Below, piece after piece: positions 28,247 to 36,686 of a stretch of 64,000 nt of DNA (the stretch's first letter is position 1; every line of letters begins with the position of its first letter). Below the pieces are notes generated by a model. It saw only the letters and a list, made by a program, of their open reading frames with translations. It had not been told where the DNA came from and did no database searches. Source of the stretch: Streptomyces vinaceus (GTDB lineage Bacteria; Actinomycetota; Actinomycetes; Streptomycetales; Streptomycetaceae); the NCBI RefSeq assembly GCF_008704935.1, contig NZ_CP023692.1, forward strand, positions 372,001 to 436,000. Reading direction: 5' to 3'. The position numbers and the translations under genes are program-made.

Positions 28247-29019
28247 GGGGCGGCCACGATCGTGAAGAGGGCGCCGTCCGGATCGGCCAGGGTGATCCGG
28301 CGGCTCGCGGACGTGGTGTGGACGGGGGAGACGGTGCGGCCGCCGAGCCGCGTGGCGGTCTCGACCGCGGCTTCGAGGTCCGGCACGTCGAAGTGGACGT
28401 GCCAGCGCGGCCGGACCTGCGGGTCCGGCGCCTCCTCGACGGCTCCGCCGCTGATCACGGCGACGGTGTCGCGGCCGCGCCGGACGACCACGTGGTCCTG
28501 CTCGTACGAGACGTCGCAGCACCCGGAGCGTTCACAGGCCCAGTCGAGGACCTCGCCGTAGAACACGGCCGCGGCGAACGCGTCGCGGGTGCGCAGTTCG
28601 AGCCAGGCGGCGGCGCCGCCGGGATGGGCCGTCCAGTCCGGGATCACCTCGCCCTGCCAGAACCCGAAGACCGCCCCGTCGGGGTCGGCCGCGAGCGCCG
28701 CCCGGCCGGTCCCGAAGGCCAGCGGTCCCACCGCCATCGTGGCCCCGCGCTCGCGCACCCGGGCGGCCGTCACGTCCGCGTCGTCGACGGCGAAGTACGG
28801 GGTCCACGCCACCGGCACCCCCAGCCGCCTCGCGAGCCCGCCGATCCCGGCGACCGGAGCCCCGTCACGCATCGCGACGGAGAACCCCTCGCCGAGGCGG
28901 GTGGGGCGGAACCCCCAGCCCAGTACCGCGCCGTAGAACCGCTGGGCGGCATCGAGGTCGCCGGTCATCAGGCTGACCCAGCACGGCGCCCCGAACACCT
29001 CATGGCTTGACGTGGACAC
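28243..29019 (-). CDS. Two-domain VOC-family protein
   Basis: 258 aa, GTG start (MSTSSHEVFGAPCWVSLMTG). Two glyoxalase-like domains (about 8-122 and 132-256): LDAAQRFYGAVLGWGF and DPDGAVFGFWQ in the first; AWLELRTRDAFAAAVFYGEV and LADPDGALFTIV in the second. This is the common tandem arrangement seen in hydroxylase-like or antibiotic-resistance VOC proteins; no specific substrate. Converges on and overlaps the chitinase gene by 4 nt. Confidence 0.88.
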   Translation of the reverse strand: MSTSSHEVFGAPCWVSLMTGDLDAAQRFYGAVLGWGFRPTRLGEGFSVAMRDGAPVAGIGGLARRLGVPVAWTPYFAVDDADVTAARVRERGATMAVGPLAFGTGRAALAADPDGAVFGFWQGEVIPDWTAHPGGAAAWLELRTRDAFAAAVFYGEVLDWACERSGCCDVSYEQDHVVVRRGRDTVAVISGGAVEEAPDPQVRPRWHVHFDVPDLEAAVETATRLGGRTVSPVHTTSASRRITLADPDGALFTIVAAP

Positions 29020-29233
29020 CCGCTCCGACCTCCCTCGACCTCCCCCCGACCCACCCTAAGCCGACTCCCACGGATCTCGCCTGACCCCGGCCGCCCGGGT
29101 CGCAGGACGGCGTAGGCCGTACGGGGTATCCGCCCCGGGCGAGCAGGAGCCGATGGGGACCACCTCGCGTACCGTGGTGCCGAAGTGATCAGTGTGACGC
29201 GTGGTGCCGCCGACTCCGGGAAGGCTCGCACGT
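29020..29233. other. Divergent promoter region between VOC and FUSC genes
   Basis: 214 nt holding the promoters of two divergent genes. I see an AT-richer GTGATCAGTGTGACG near 29187 but no consensus pair or clear operator. Confidence 0.4.
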
Positions 29234-30439
29234 ATGCCCGAAGTCATCGTCACCGTACGTACCCTCGTCAGCCGCCGCCGGGAGCCCGTCGTCGTACAGG
29301 CCGTCCGGTCGACGGCGGCGGCCGTGGTGTCCTATGTCGTCGCGCTCTGGCTGAGCAGCGAGCCGGCGCCCCTCACCGCGCCCCTGACGGCGTTGCTCGT
29401 CGTCCAGGTCACCCTCTACACCACCCTCACCACCGGCATCCGGCGGGTGAACTCGGTGGTCGCGGGCGTCCTCGTCGCCATCGGGTTCAGCACCCTCGTG
29501 GGGCTCACCTGGTGGAGCCTGGGGCTGGTCATCCTCACCTCGCTCGTCGTGGGCCACCTCGTACGGGTCGACGAGTTCGTCCCCGAGGTCGCGATCAGCG
29601 CCATGCTGGTGCTCGGCGTGACGCAGGTGGCGTCCACCGCCTGGGACCGGGTCCTGGAGACGCTGATCGGCGCGGTCGTGGGGCTCCTGTTCAACGTCTT
29701 CCTCGCACCGCCCGTATGGGTGGCACCGGCGAGCGAGGCGATCACCTCGCTCGCCGGGCGCATGCGCGACCTGCTGGGCCACCTCGGTGACGAGCTGGCG
29801 GAGCACACTCCCGTGGAGAAGGCGGCGGCCCGGCTGCACGAGGCACGGCGGCTGGACAACGACATCGCGGGCGTGGACGCGGCGCTGCGGCAGGCCGAGG
29901 ACAGCCTGCGGCTCAATCCCCGGGTCAAGGAGGGGCTCCTCTTCCGCCTGGTGCTCCGCACCGGACTGGACACCCTGGAGATCTGCGCCGTGGTCCTGCG
30001 CGTCTGCTGCCGCACCCTGACCGACCTGGCCAAGACGCGTACGGACGGCCCGCTGTTCCACGACCACCTCGCGGACGCGCTGCGCGAGCTGTTCACCCAC
30101 ATGGCGAGCGCCGTCGACAACTTCGCCGTACTCATCACGGCTCAGATCAGCGCGAGCGCCGAGGAGGCGGAGGTCCGGCTGACGCAGGAACTCGCGGCGG
30201 CCAGGGTCAGCCGCGAGCGGGCCGCGCGACTCCTGCAGGAAGAGGCGCGAGCCAGGCCCGGCACGTGGCAGCTGTACGGGGCCCTGCTCGCGGAAGCCGA
30301 CCGGGTGCTGGACGAACTGGGCGTGGAGAAGCGCTCCGAACGGCTCGTGGAGGAACTCGACCGGCACTCCCGCGCACAGCGCGTCCGGCGCCCGTGGCTC
30401 AGCCGGCTGTGGCGGGAGCGCCCGCCCGCCGACCGGTAG
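29234..30439 (+). CDS. FUSC-family (aromatic acid exporter-like) membrane protein
   Basis: 401 aa from ATG (MPEVIVTVRTLVSRRREPVV). An N-terminal block of about five to six helices (VVSYVVALWL, PLTALLVVQVTLYTTLTTG, VNSVVAGVLVAIGFSTLVGL, LGLVILTSLVVGHLV, VPEVAISAMLVLGV) with the FUSC-like APLTALLVVQ motif is followed by a cytoplasmic helical domain (about 170-390) rich in charged residues. Such half-size proteins are predicted efflux transporters for aromatic acids or similar. The gene converges on the SH3-like gene with a 21-nt gap. Confidence 0.82.
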   Translation: MPEVIVTVRTLVSRRREPVVVQAVRSTAAAVVSYVVALWLSSEPAPLTAPLTALLVVQVTLYTTLTTGIRRVNSVVAGVLVAIGFSTLVGLTWWSLGLVILTSLVVGHLVRVDEFVPEVAISAMLVLGVTQVASTAWDRVLETLIGAVVGLLFNVFLAPPVWVAPASEAITSLAGRMRDLLGHLGDELAEHTPVEKAAARLHEARRLDNDIAGVDAALRQAEDSLRLNPRVKEGLLFRLVLRTGLDTLEICAVVLRVCCRTLTDLAKTRTDGPLFHDHLADALRELFTHMASAVDNFAVLITAQISASAEEAEVRLTQELAAARVSRERAARLLQEEARARPGTWQLYGALLAEADRVLDELGVEKRSERLVEELDRHSRAQRVRRPWLSRLWRERPPADR

Positions 30440-30460
30440 GGCGCGGCGGTACGCCGCCCG

Positions 30461-30850
30461 TCAGCACCACCGGACCGGCGTGTAGTTGTGCACGAACCGG
30501 GCCGAGACCCAGCCGGGCTCCCCGTGCAGCCGGTACCAGATGTTGTTGCCCTCCACCGAGGAGCCCTTGGCCTGGCAGGACAGTTTCACCTTCTCGGACG
30601 GCTCCAGCGAGCCGAGCACCTGGGCAGAGGTCGTCGCCCTGGCCCGTACGTGGAGGGTGACGCGGCTGACCACGACGCCCTGCACGTACGAGGACCCGGC
30701 GGCCTCGGCGGAGGCCTCCTCCGGCGCTGCGGCCGAGGCCTCGCCCGGCACCGGCTGCGCCATGGCCGCGGGGGCGCCTTGGAGCAGCAGCGCCACCCCC
30801 ATGGCGGCCGTCGCCCACACCGTCCGAGCCTGCTTGTTGCGCTGCCCCAT
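30461..30850 (-). CDS. Secreted SH3-like (SH3b) domain protein
   Basis: 129 aa. Signal peptide TVWATAAMGVALLLQGAPAA, cleavage near AMA-QP. A short Ala/Glu linker precedes a bacterial SH3 domain (about 58-129): VVSRVTLHVRARATTSAQVL, LEPSEKVKLSCQAKG, NIWYRLHGEPGWVSARFVHN. Two Cys (SCQ and the C-terminal WC) could form a disulfide. These small exported SH3 proteins probably bind cell-wall peptides. Confidence 0.88.
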   Translation of the reverse strand: MGQRNKQARTVWATAAMGVALLLQGAPAAMAQPVPGEASAAAPEEASAEAAGSSYVQGVVVSRVTLHVRARATTSAQVLGSLEPSEKVKLSCQAKGSSVEGNNIWYRLHGEPGWVSARFVHNYTPVRWC

Positions 30851-31007
30851 GTGTTTCTCCCGTCCGTGGCCCATGCCTCGGCCCGCCGGTTCCCGGCCGG
30901 CCCGCGTTCGACATTGCCTCGGGAGACGCCGCCCGGTCCGGCGACGTGCCGCCCACTCGCCCGAATGGCGCAGCGGTTCCCCGAAAGGGTGCGGGCGCCG
31001 GCGGCCG

Positions 31008-32480
31008 TCAGGCGGACGCGTCGCCGGCGCCGCGGACCGACAGGGGGGTCGCGATCTGTTCCAGCGGCTTGCCCTCCGCGGCCACCGCGAAGAAGACGGC
31101 CACGATGCCCGCGGCCACCATCAGCGAGGCGCCGATGCAGAAGGCCAGCACGGTGTCGGAGACCACGCCGCTCGACGTGAGACCGGCGAAGACCAGGGGG
31201 CCCGAGATGCCGCCGGCCGCCGTTCCGATCGCGTAGAAGAAGGCGATGGCCATCGCCCGCGTCTCCATCGGGAAGATCTCGCTGACCGTGAGGTACGCCG
31301 AACTCGCCCCGGCCGAGGCGAAGAAGAGGACCACGCACCAGCACGCCGTCATCGTGACGGCGTTCAGCAGGCCGGCGCCGAACAGCCAGGCCGTACCGAA
31401 GAGCAGCAGCCCCGAGAGCACGTAGGTGCCCGCGATCATCGGGCGCCGTCCCCAGCTGTCGAACAGCCGGCCGAGGAAGAGCGGGCCGAAGAAGTTCCCG
31501 ACGGCGATGACGGCGAAGTAGTAGCCCGTGACCGTGCTGGAGACGTCGAAGAAGCGGATCAGGATGCTGCCGAACCCGAAGGTGATGGCGTTGTAGAGGA
31601 AGGCCTGGCCGATGAACAGGGAAAGCCCCAGGACGGCGCGGCGGGGGTAGGAGCGGAAGACGGTCTTGGCGATCAGGCCGAATCCGATGCTGTGGCGCTG
31701 GGTGACCGTGATGGACTCCCCGGCCTCGGGGAGCGGTTCGCCCTTCTCCTCCTCCACCCGTCGTTCGATCTCGGTGACTAGCCGCTCGGCCTCCTCGGCC
31801 CTTCCGTGGATGAACATCCAGCGCGGGCTCTCCGGTACGTGGCGCCGTACGAGGAGGATCACCAGGCCCAGGACCACACCGAGGGCGAAGGTGAGCCGCC
31901 ATCCGACCGAGGGCGGGAAGACGTTCACGTTCAGCGCGAGGACCGAGAGCAGCGCGCCGGCCACCGCACCGAGCCAGAAGCTGCCGTTGATGATCAGGTC
32001 GACCCGGCCGCGGTACTTGCCGGGGATGAGTTCGTCGATGGCGGAGTTGATGGCCGCGTACTCGCCTCCGATACCGAATCCGGTGAGGAAGCGGAAGAGG
32101 AAGAACCACCAGGCGGAGAACGAGACCGCGGTGAGGGCCGTCGCCGCCAGGTAGACGCCGAGCGTGACCAGGAAGAGTTTCTTGCGGCCGTACAGATCCG
32201 TCAGCCGCCCGAACACCAGCGCGCCCGAGCAGGCCCCCGCCACGTACAGCGCGGCGGCCATGCCGGTGACCTGGGCGTCGGTGATGTCGAGGCCGCTGCC
32301 CTCCTCGGACAGCCGCCCCGCGATGCTTCCGACGACCGTGACTTCGAGGCCGTCCAGGATCCATACGGTCCCCAGGCCGATCACGATCATCCAGTGCCAC
32401 CGTGACCAGGGCAGCCGGTCCAGTCGTGCCGGGATCTTGGTGGTGACCGTCCGCGTGTCCCGTTCGTCCAGCTCAGACAT
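31008..32480 (-). CDS. MFS transporter, sugar-porter-like
   Basis: 490 aa from ATG (MSELDERDTRTVTTKIPARL). Twelve membrane helices; signature GRLTDLYGRKKLF after helix 2, FRFLTGFGIGGEYAAINSAI in helix 4, a PESPRW motif (RRHVPESPRWMF) before the central loop and GRLFDSWGRRPMI after helix 8. This matches metabolite-H+ symporters of the sugar/aromatic-acid porter type. Substrate unknown. The gene is monocistronic: 157 nt separate its stop from the next gene and 54 nt its start from the GvpU-like gene. Confidence 0.92.
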   Translation of the reverse strand: MSELDERDTRTVTTKIPARLDRLPWSRWHWMIVIGLGTVWILDGLEVTVVGSIAGRLSEEGSGLDITDAQVTGMAAALYVAGACSGALVFGRLTDLYGRKKLFLVTLGVYLAATALTAVSFSAWWFFLFRFLTGFGIGGEYAAINSAIDELIPGKYRGRVDLIINGSFWLGAVAGALLSVLALNVNVFPPSVGWRLTFALGVVLGLVILLVRRHVPESPRWMFIHGRAEEAERLVTEIERRVEEEKGEPLPEAGESITVTQRHSIGFGLIAKTVFRSYPRRAVLGLSLFIGQAFLYNAITFGFGSILIRFFDVSSTVTGYYFAVIAVGNFFGPLFLGRLFDSWGRRPMIAGTYVLSGLLLFGTAWLFGAGLLNAVTMTACWCVVLFFASAGASSAYLTVSEIFPMETRAMAIAFFYAIGTAAGGISGPLVFAGLTSSGVVSDTVLAFCIGASLMVAAGIVAVFFAVAAEGKPLEQIATPLSVRGAGDASA

Positions 32481-32534
32481 GTCTGTGCGGCTGCCCTGGC
32501 GGCGCCGGCCCAAACGGGGCCGTTGGAGTGGGAT

Positions 32535-32912
32535 TTACGGTTCGGAGTAGCTGAAGTCGCCCATCGTCCAGGCGCTGACGTCCTTGATGGCGATCCGGTA
32601 CATCCCTCCGGTCTCGGGGATGCCCACGGTGCCCTGGAGGATGCGGGCGACGTGGAAGTGCAGGTAGGAGGGGGTCGGCGGGGCACTGGGCGCTGGATCG
32701 CCGTCGTCGGCGTCCATGAACAGGCTCGCGAACGTACCGAGCCGGTCCGAGTCCGCGAGGACCTCGGCCACCCGCCGGCGCCACGCGCTCTCGGGGGCCA
32801 GGCGGCCGGTGATGACGGCGCCGTCCACCAGGACGGTCAAGGACATCTGATTGGTCTGCTGCGCCTCCACGGCGGTGGCGATGGCAACGAGCAGGTCGTC
32901 AGGCTTCGACAT
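32535..32912 (-). CDS. GvpU-like gas-vesicle accessory protein, orphan
   Basis: 125 aa from ATG (MSKPDDLLVAIATAVEAQQT). Conserved features: QMSLTVLVDGAVITGRLA near the N-terminus, then a helix, and LHFHVARILQGTVGIPETGG plus YRIAIKDVSAWTMGDFSYSE at the end. This layout matches GvpU accessory proteins. No other gas-vesicle gene (gvpA, F, L, J, K, N) lies in the window, so the protein is either an orphan or has a different role in actinomycetes. Start choice: an ATG seven codons upstream is also possible. Confidence 0.65.
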   Translation of the reverse strand: MSKPDDLLVAIATAVEAQQTNQMSLTVLVDGAVITGRLAPESAWRRRVAEVLADSDRLGTFASLFMDADDGDPAPSAPPTPSYLHFHVARILQGTVGIPETGGMYRIAIKDVSAWTMGDFSYSEP

Positions 32913-32985
32913 GGGCAGGAATGCTACAAGCATCCGGCCCCGGCCCGGGCGTGTTCACCCGTGCGCCGGTGCGGGGAGGCCGGTT

Positions 32986-34023
32986 TCAGGCGGCGAAACC
33001 GACGTGTACGTGGTCGTGGTGCGTGGCGTCGGAGAAGAACTGGTTCGGCCGGGTGCCGCCCGAAAGCCGTACGGGGCCGCCGACGTTGTACGAGCCTGCG
33101 GCCGCCGCCGCGCGCATGAAGGCGGTGATGAGGCTCCGGGGAGTCGCGGGGTCGACGACGGGACGGCCGTCCACGGCCCAGACGTCGAAGGCGCGGCCGA
33201 GGGGGTGGTCGCTCGGCCGGCTGGTGCCGAACACGTCGACGGGGTGACCCGAGCGGACCACGCTCACCGAGAACCGGAAGGTGTCCGCGAGCCGGAGCAT
33301 CGCGCGCAGGACGCTCTCGTGCACGGCGCCGCTGCGGATGTCCGCGGCCGAGCCGGGCGGGAGCTCGATCCGGGGCTGGGCCAGCACGGCCCGTGCCGGG
33401 GCGCCCGGCGCGGCCGCGGGCCGTCCCGGGCGGCCGGGGTGCAGCGCGGTGACGGCCCAGCCGGCGGCGGTGCGCTCCAGGCGTACGTCGATCGTGGTTC
33501 CGCCCTCGCGGACGGTGGAGCCGGTCCGGGTGGACTGGGCGCAGGGGATCAGGACGCTCGCCGTGTCGGGCAGCAGGCCGCCGTACTGGGCGTCGATCAC
33601 GCGGACGACCGCCTGGTCCGCCGCGGGGGTCAGCGGGCCCGCTTCGGCCGCGAACCTGGCGGCCAGGGGCGCGGGGATGCCGAGCGCCGCCGCCCGGGCC
33701 GTCGCGTTGCGCGGGCCGCCCCGGCCCGCCGGCCAGGTCCCGAGCGCCTCGACGAGCCGTACGGCGGCGAGTTTGACCGCGGGCTCGATCTCGCCGGGCC
33801 CCGGGCGCCACGGAACCGCGGCCGGAAGCGCCCCCGAGGGCGCGGGCGCCGGTGCGGTGGCGTGCGCGGCCTCGGCCTGCGTACGTACCCCTGCGGCGGT
33901 CGGGGTCCCCGTGCTCTTCGCGCAGCCGGCCGCGGCGGCACACCAGGCAGCGGCCCCCATCAGCAGGGCACGGCGCCCCGCTCCGCCGGGCGGGCTCGGC
34001 TGCGGCGCGGGACGCGGGACCAT
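32986..34023 (-). CDS. Exported lipoprotein with C-terminal peptidase M15-like domain
   Basis: 345 aa from ATG (MVPRPAPQPSPPG). An Arg pair (AGRRALLMGAAAW) and the lipobox AAGC indicate a lipoprotein, possibly Tat-exported. The middle region (about 70-200) is of unknown fold. The C-terminal part (about 225-345) resembles zinc D-Ala-D-Ala carboxypeptidases: SDHPLGRAFDVW supplies His and Asp, and THHDHVHVGF the third ligand. It may trim peptidoglycan stem peptides, or be a binding relative. Divergent from csbD-like gene at 34245. Confidence 0.75.
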   Translation of the reverse strand: MVPRPAPQPSPPGGAGRRALLMGAAAWCAAAAGCAKSTGTPTAAGVRTQAEAAHATAPAPAPSGALPAAVPWRPGPGEIEPAVKLAAVRLVEALGTWPAGRGGPRNATARAAALGIPAPLAARFAAEAGPLTPAADQAVVRVIDAQYGGLLPDTASVLIPCAQSTRTGSTVREGGTTIDVRLERTAAGWAVTALHPGRPGRPAAAPGAPARAVLAQPRIELPPGSAADIRSGAVHESVLRAMLRLADTFRFSVSVVRSGHPVDVFGTSRPSDHPLGRAFDVWAVDGRPVVDPATPRSLITAFMRAAAAAGSYNVGGPVRLSGGTRPNQFFSDATHHDHVHVGFAA

Positions 34024-34177
34024 GGCCGGCCTCCTCGGACTTCCGGGGACGTGACGCGACGACCGTCCACCGACCGCCGGTGGCAACTTCGCACCCCCGC
34101 ACCGGTCTCCGGCCCCATCGCCCCGGCCGGTGACCGCCTTCTCCCCCGTACGGGTGTCCCCCGTCCGGCATCTGCGC

Positions 34178-34201
34178 GTTTGCCGGGGGCCATCCGGGTC
34201 A
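34178..34201 (+). promoter_or_regulatory. Candidate sigma-B-type promoter of the CsbD-like gene
   Basis: GTTT (34178-34181), a 14-nt spacer and GGGTCA (34196-34201) match the Streptomyces general-stress consensus G..T N14-16 GGGTA(C/T) closely. It lies 43 nt before the ATG. CsbD is a sigma-B regulon member in Bacillus, which supports the reading. Confidence 0.5.
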
Positions 34202-34244
34202 AACGCCGGGCGTCCGCAGTTCCCTTCCCCGTGGAGGACCCACC

Positions 34245-34418
34245 ATGTCCGGTGAACAGAAGGCCAACGCCAAGCGGGAGCAGGCCAAGGGCAAGCTCAA
34301 GGAGACGGCGGGCCGGGCTGTCGGCAACGAACGGCTGACCGCCGAAGGCCGCGCCGAGAAGGCGAAGGGCGACGCCCGTCAGGCCAAGGAGAAGATCAAG
34401 GACACCTTCAAGGACTGA
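34245..34418 (+). CDS. CsbD-family general stress protein
   Basis: 57 aa, ATG with GGAGG 7 nt upstream. The product, MSGEQKANAKREQAKGKLKE continuing to KIKDTFKD, is highly charged, with the paired KGKLKETAGRAVGNERL / AEKAKGDARQAKEK helices of the CsbD fold. Small cytoplasmic stress protein of unknown biochemical role, induced by general stress in other bacteria. A hairpin follows within 20 nt. Confidence 0.9.
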   Translation: MSGEQKANAKREQAKGKLKETAGRAVGNERLTAEGRAEKAKGDARQAKEKIKDTFKD

Positions 34419-34437
34419 CGCGCTCGGTCACGAGACG

Positions 34438-34472
34438 GGCCTCCCTCGCACCTTCACGGTGCCGGGGAGGCC
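34438..34472. terminator. Hairpin between convergent CsbD and MarR-like genes
   Basis: GGCCTCCC/GGGAGGCC outer stem and GCACC/GGTGC inner stem separated by a 2-nt internal mismatch, with a 5-nt loop. It sits between two convergent stop codons and probably acts in both directions. Confidence 0.65.
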
Positions 34473-34482
34473 GACGTGTGCG

Positions 34483-34797
34483 CTACCGCCCCGCCGGGGA
34501 CACGTCCTCGGCGAGGAGGGCGAGCAGACCGGCAACTTCGTGGCCGGCCTCCGCCGGGTGCCGGAACATCGCCCCCTCGGCGATCTCGTAGCGGTTGCGC
34601 CTGCCGTCGCGCGAGCGGCTCAGATAGCCGTCCGCTTCGAGGTCGGCGACGATCGCCTGGACCGTGCGCTCGGTGAGTCCGCAGGTGACCGCGACATCGC
34701 GCAGGCGCACCCCGGGATCCCGGGAGATCGCCACGAGGACCCGGGCGTGATTCGTCAGGAAGGTCCAGGAGGGTCGGCTCTCTGAGCTGCTTGCCAT
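34483..34797 (-). CDS. Winged-helix (MarR/ArsR-like) transcriptional regulator
   Basis: 104 aa from ATG (MASSSESRPSWTFLTNHARV), GGAGG upstream. Compact winged helix: VLVAISRDPGVRLRDVAVTC, recognition helix LTERTVQAIVADLEADGYL, wing SRSRDGRRNRYEI, then a short C-terminal helix. No extra ligand domain or metal-binding Cys pair. Target unknown; the divergent STAS gene starts 187 nt away and is a candidate. Confidence 0.85.
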   Translation of the reverse strand: MASSSESRPSWTFLTNHARVLVAISRDPGVRLRDVAVTCGLTERTVQAIVADLEADGYLSRSRDGRRNRYEIAEGAMFRHPAEAGHEVAGLLALLAEDVSPAGR

Positions 34798-34984
34798 GCC
34801 TCCATCATGCGCCGCGACATTCGTGTGAGACAAGTCGTGCAAGACGGTTCGCGCGACGCGACTCGCGTAACCCAAGACGTGTAAGGGAAAACGCGAAATA
34901 CTTTTCCAGTAATTCTTGACGTATGATCTCGCACGGCGGACGATCGAGATGGCAGCGATCCGACTGGGTCAAGGGAGTCGGGAG

Positions 34985-35398
34985 ATGTCTCCAGCTCAGG
35001 ACAGCGCGGTGACGACGCGGGGGGACGACGCAGGGTCGACGGTCCGCGTGGAAGCCGATGGCACGGGCGGCGCACTCGTCGTCCTCGCCGGGGAAGTCGA
35101 TCAGGACTGCGCCTCGGAGCTCTGGGACGTTCTGGCCTCCGCCCTGCGCGCGTACCCCCGCGGGCTGGTGGTCGATCTGGCCGAGGTCACCTTCTGCGAC
35201 TGCGCCTGCCTGAACGTGCTGCTGCGGGCCCGCCTGGAGGCGGGCGTCGACCCCAGCCGCCGGGCCGCGCGCTTCAGGGTGGTCAACATCAGCCCCCGAG
35301 TGGCCCGGCTGCTGGAGTTGACGGGGACCGGCCACTACTTCCGGAACGGCTCCGGCCCCGGTGCGCATCCGGCCGGGGACGGCGAGGCTCTCGGCTGA
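34985..35398 (+). CDS. STAS-domain anti-sigma-factor antagonist
   Basis: 137 aa from the ATG at 34985; an ATG at 34949 is an alternative. STAS fold (about 20-120): GGALVVLAGEVDQDCASELW, YPRGLVVDLAEVTFCDCACL, VVNISPRVARLLELTG. The usual phosphorylation loop D-S-x-G-L reads D-C-A-C-L, so the acceptor Ser is replaced by Cys and the Gly by a second Cys. The protein may therefore be insensitive to phosphorylation or respond to thiol redox state. A TATGAT box lies at 34922-34927. Its 3' end overlaps that of the convergent HATPase gene by 64 nt. Confidence 0.85.
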   Translation: MSPAQDSAVTTRGDDAGSTVRVEADGTGGALVVLAGEVDQDCASELWDVLASALRAYPRGLVVDLAEVTFCDCACLNVLLRARLEAGVDPSRRAARFRVVNISPRVARLLELTGTGHYFRNGSGPGAHPAGDGEALG

Positions 35399-35856
35399 TA
35401 CGTGGCGGGCATGTCGAACCAGACGGTCTTGCCGCCGTCGCGCGGCACCACTCCCCAGCGCCTGGCCAGCAGGTTCATCATGATCAGGCCGTAACCGCCG
35501 GGCAGCCCGCGCACCGTCGGGGTCCGCAGGCGCGGGAGCGCACGGCTGGCGTCGCTCACCTCGATCCGCAGGTCTCCCGCGCGGGTGACCGCGGCATCCG
35601 GGTCGCCCGGGCCGAGCCTCAGCACGAGTTCCGTCGGGCCTCCCCCGTGCCGGACCGCGTTGGTCACCGCCTCGGAGACCAACAGCAGAACGTCCTCGAC
35701 GACTGCGTCGCGTTCCTCCTGCGCGAGCCCCCCGAGGTGTTCCGGTGCGGGCCAGGCCCAGTCCGCGAGCACGCCGCGGCAGAAGGCGCGGCACCGTCCG
35801 ACCGCCGTGGCCGCGCCGTACAGGCCGAGCCTCCTCGTCCGGGCCCCTGATCCCAT
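35335..35856 (-). CDS. ATP-binding protein, anti-sigma-type HATPase (RsbW-like)
   Basis: 173 aa, ATG. Single GHKL ATPase domain: VEDVLLLVSEAVTNAVRHGG (N-box), IEVSDASRALPRLRTP in place of the D-x-G-x-G box, and GGYGLIMMNLLARRWG (lid/G2 region), ending with a short Pro/Ser tail. This is the Streptomyces type of partner-switching kinase that binds sigma factors or STAS antagonists. It converges on the STAS gene and the two coding regions overlap by 64 nt, making it the obvious candidate partner. Confidence 0.88.
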   Translation of the reverse strand: MGSGARTRRLGLYGAATAVGRCRAFCRGVLADWAWPAPEHLGGLAQEERDAVVEDVLLLVSEAVTNAVRHGGGPTELVLRLGPGDPDAAVTRAGDLRIEVSDASRALPRLRTPTVRGLPGGYGLIMMNLLARRWGVVPRDGGKTVWFDMPATYQPRASPSPAGCAPGPEPFRK

Positions 35857-35957
35857 CAGCCCGCTCCTTTCCGGCTCCGCGTCGTCCCCGGCCCCGTGCG
35901 CCCGCCCCCGTCCCCGGCTCCCCTTGAGCCCCTACCCGCGATGCCGAGGTGAACACC

Positions 35958-35991
35958 GACCACTGCCCCGCGCTCCCGCGGGGCAGTGGTC
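35958..35991. terminator. Perfect 15-bp hairpin in a divergent intergenic region
   Basis: Arms 35958-35972 and 35977-35991 (GACCACTGCCCCGCG and its complement) with a 4-nt loop. The shape is that of a strong terminator, yet it lies upstream of both flanking genes. It may end an unrecognised transcript, or be left over from a lost gene. Confidence 0.55.
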
Positions 35992-36068
35992 CCGAACAAG
36001 AGGGAAGCCCAAAGGCGCAACCGCTACGGTTAGTGATCCGTTAGCCGCAGCGCGGTAGGGTGGCCCGC

Positions 36069-36650
36069 ATGACCGGGACGACGGGGCGCCGCGAGCGCAA
36101 GAAGGCACAGACGCGCAAGGCGCTGGCGGACGCCGCCCTGCGGCTCTTCACCGAGCGCGGCTTCGACCACGTGGGCGTCAGGGAGGTGGCCGAGGCTGCC
36201 GACGTGGCGGTGACGACCCTGTTCAAGCACTTCCCGAGCAAGGAAGCACTGGTCTTCGACGAGGACGAGGGCAATGAGGCCGCCCTCATCGCGGCCGTGC
36301 ACGACCGCGCTCCGGGCCGGCCGGTCCTGCACGCTCTGCGCGATCACCTGGCGCACACCCTCACGGCGACCCAACAGGACTCCCCCGGTTTCACCGCGTT
36401 CACGGCTCTGGTGGAGTCGACCCCGGCCCTCCAGGAGTACAGGGACCGGATGTGGCTCCGGCACGAGAAGGCTCTGGCCGCCGCCCTCACGGAGGCCACC
36501 GGCGCCCCCGAGGGCGATGTCCGCACCGCCGCGCTGGCCCGCTTCGTCATGGAGAGCCCGAGGCTGGCCCGCGGCCGGGCGGACCCGCGGAAGGCCTTGT
36601 ACGAGGTGTTCGGCCTGCTGGAGGAGGGTTGGGGAAACCCCGCGTCCTGA
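36069..36650 (+). CDS. TetR-family transcriptional regulator
   Basis: 193 aa from ATG (MTGTTGRRERKKAQTRKAL); a GTG 9 nt upstream is possible. N-terminal TetR HTH (about 10-57): ADAALRLFTERGFDHVGVRE, VAEAADVAVTTLFKHFPSKE. The C-terminal ligand domain (60-193) resembles the MftR/AcrR-like group. Just upstream a half-site repeat, GGTTAG...CGTTAG (36026-36043), overlaps the likely core promoter and could be the operator. Target unknown. Confidence 0.9.
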   Translation: MTGTTGRRERKKAQTRKALADAALRLFTERGFDHVGVREVAEAADVAVTTLFKHFPSKEALVFDEDEGNEAALIAAVHDRAPGRPVLHALRDHLAHTLTATQQDSPGFTAFTALVESTPALQEYRDRMWLRHEKALAAALTEATGAPEGDVRTAALARFVMESPRLARGRADPRKALYEVFGLLEEGWGNPAS

Positions 36651-36686
36651 CTCCGGGGCAGGCGGCGGGCAGCCGGTGCGGGCCCC

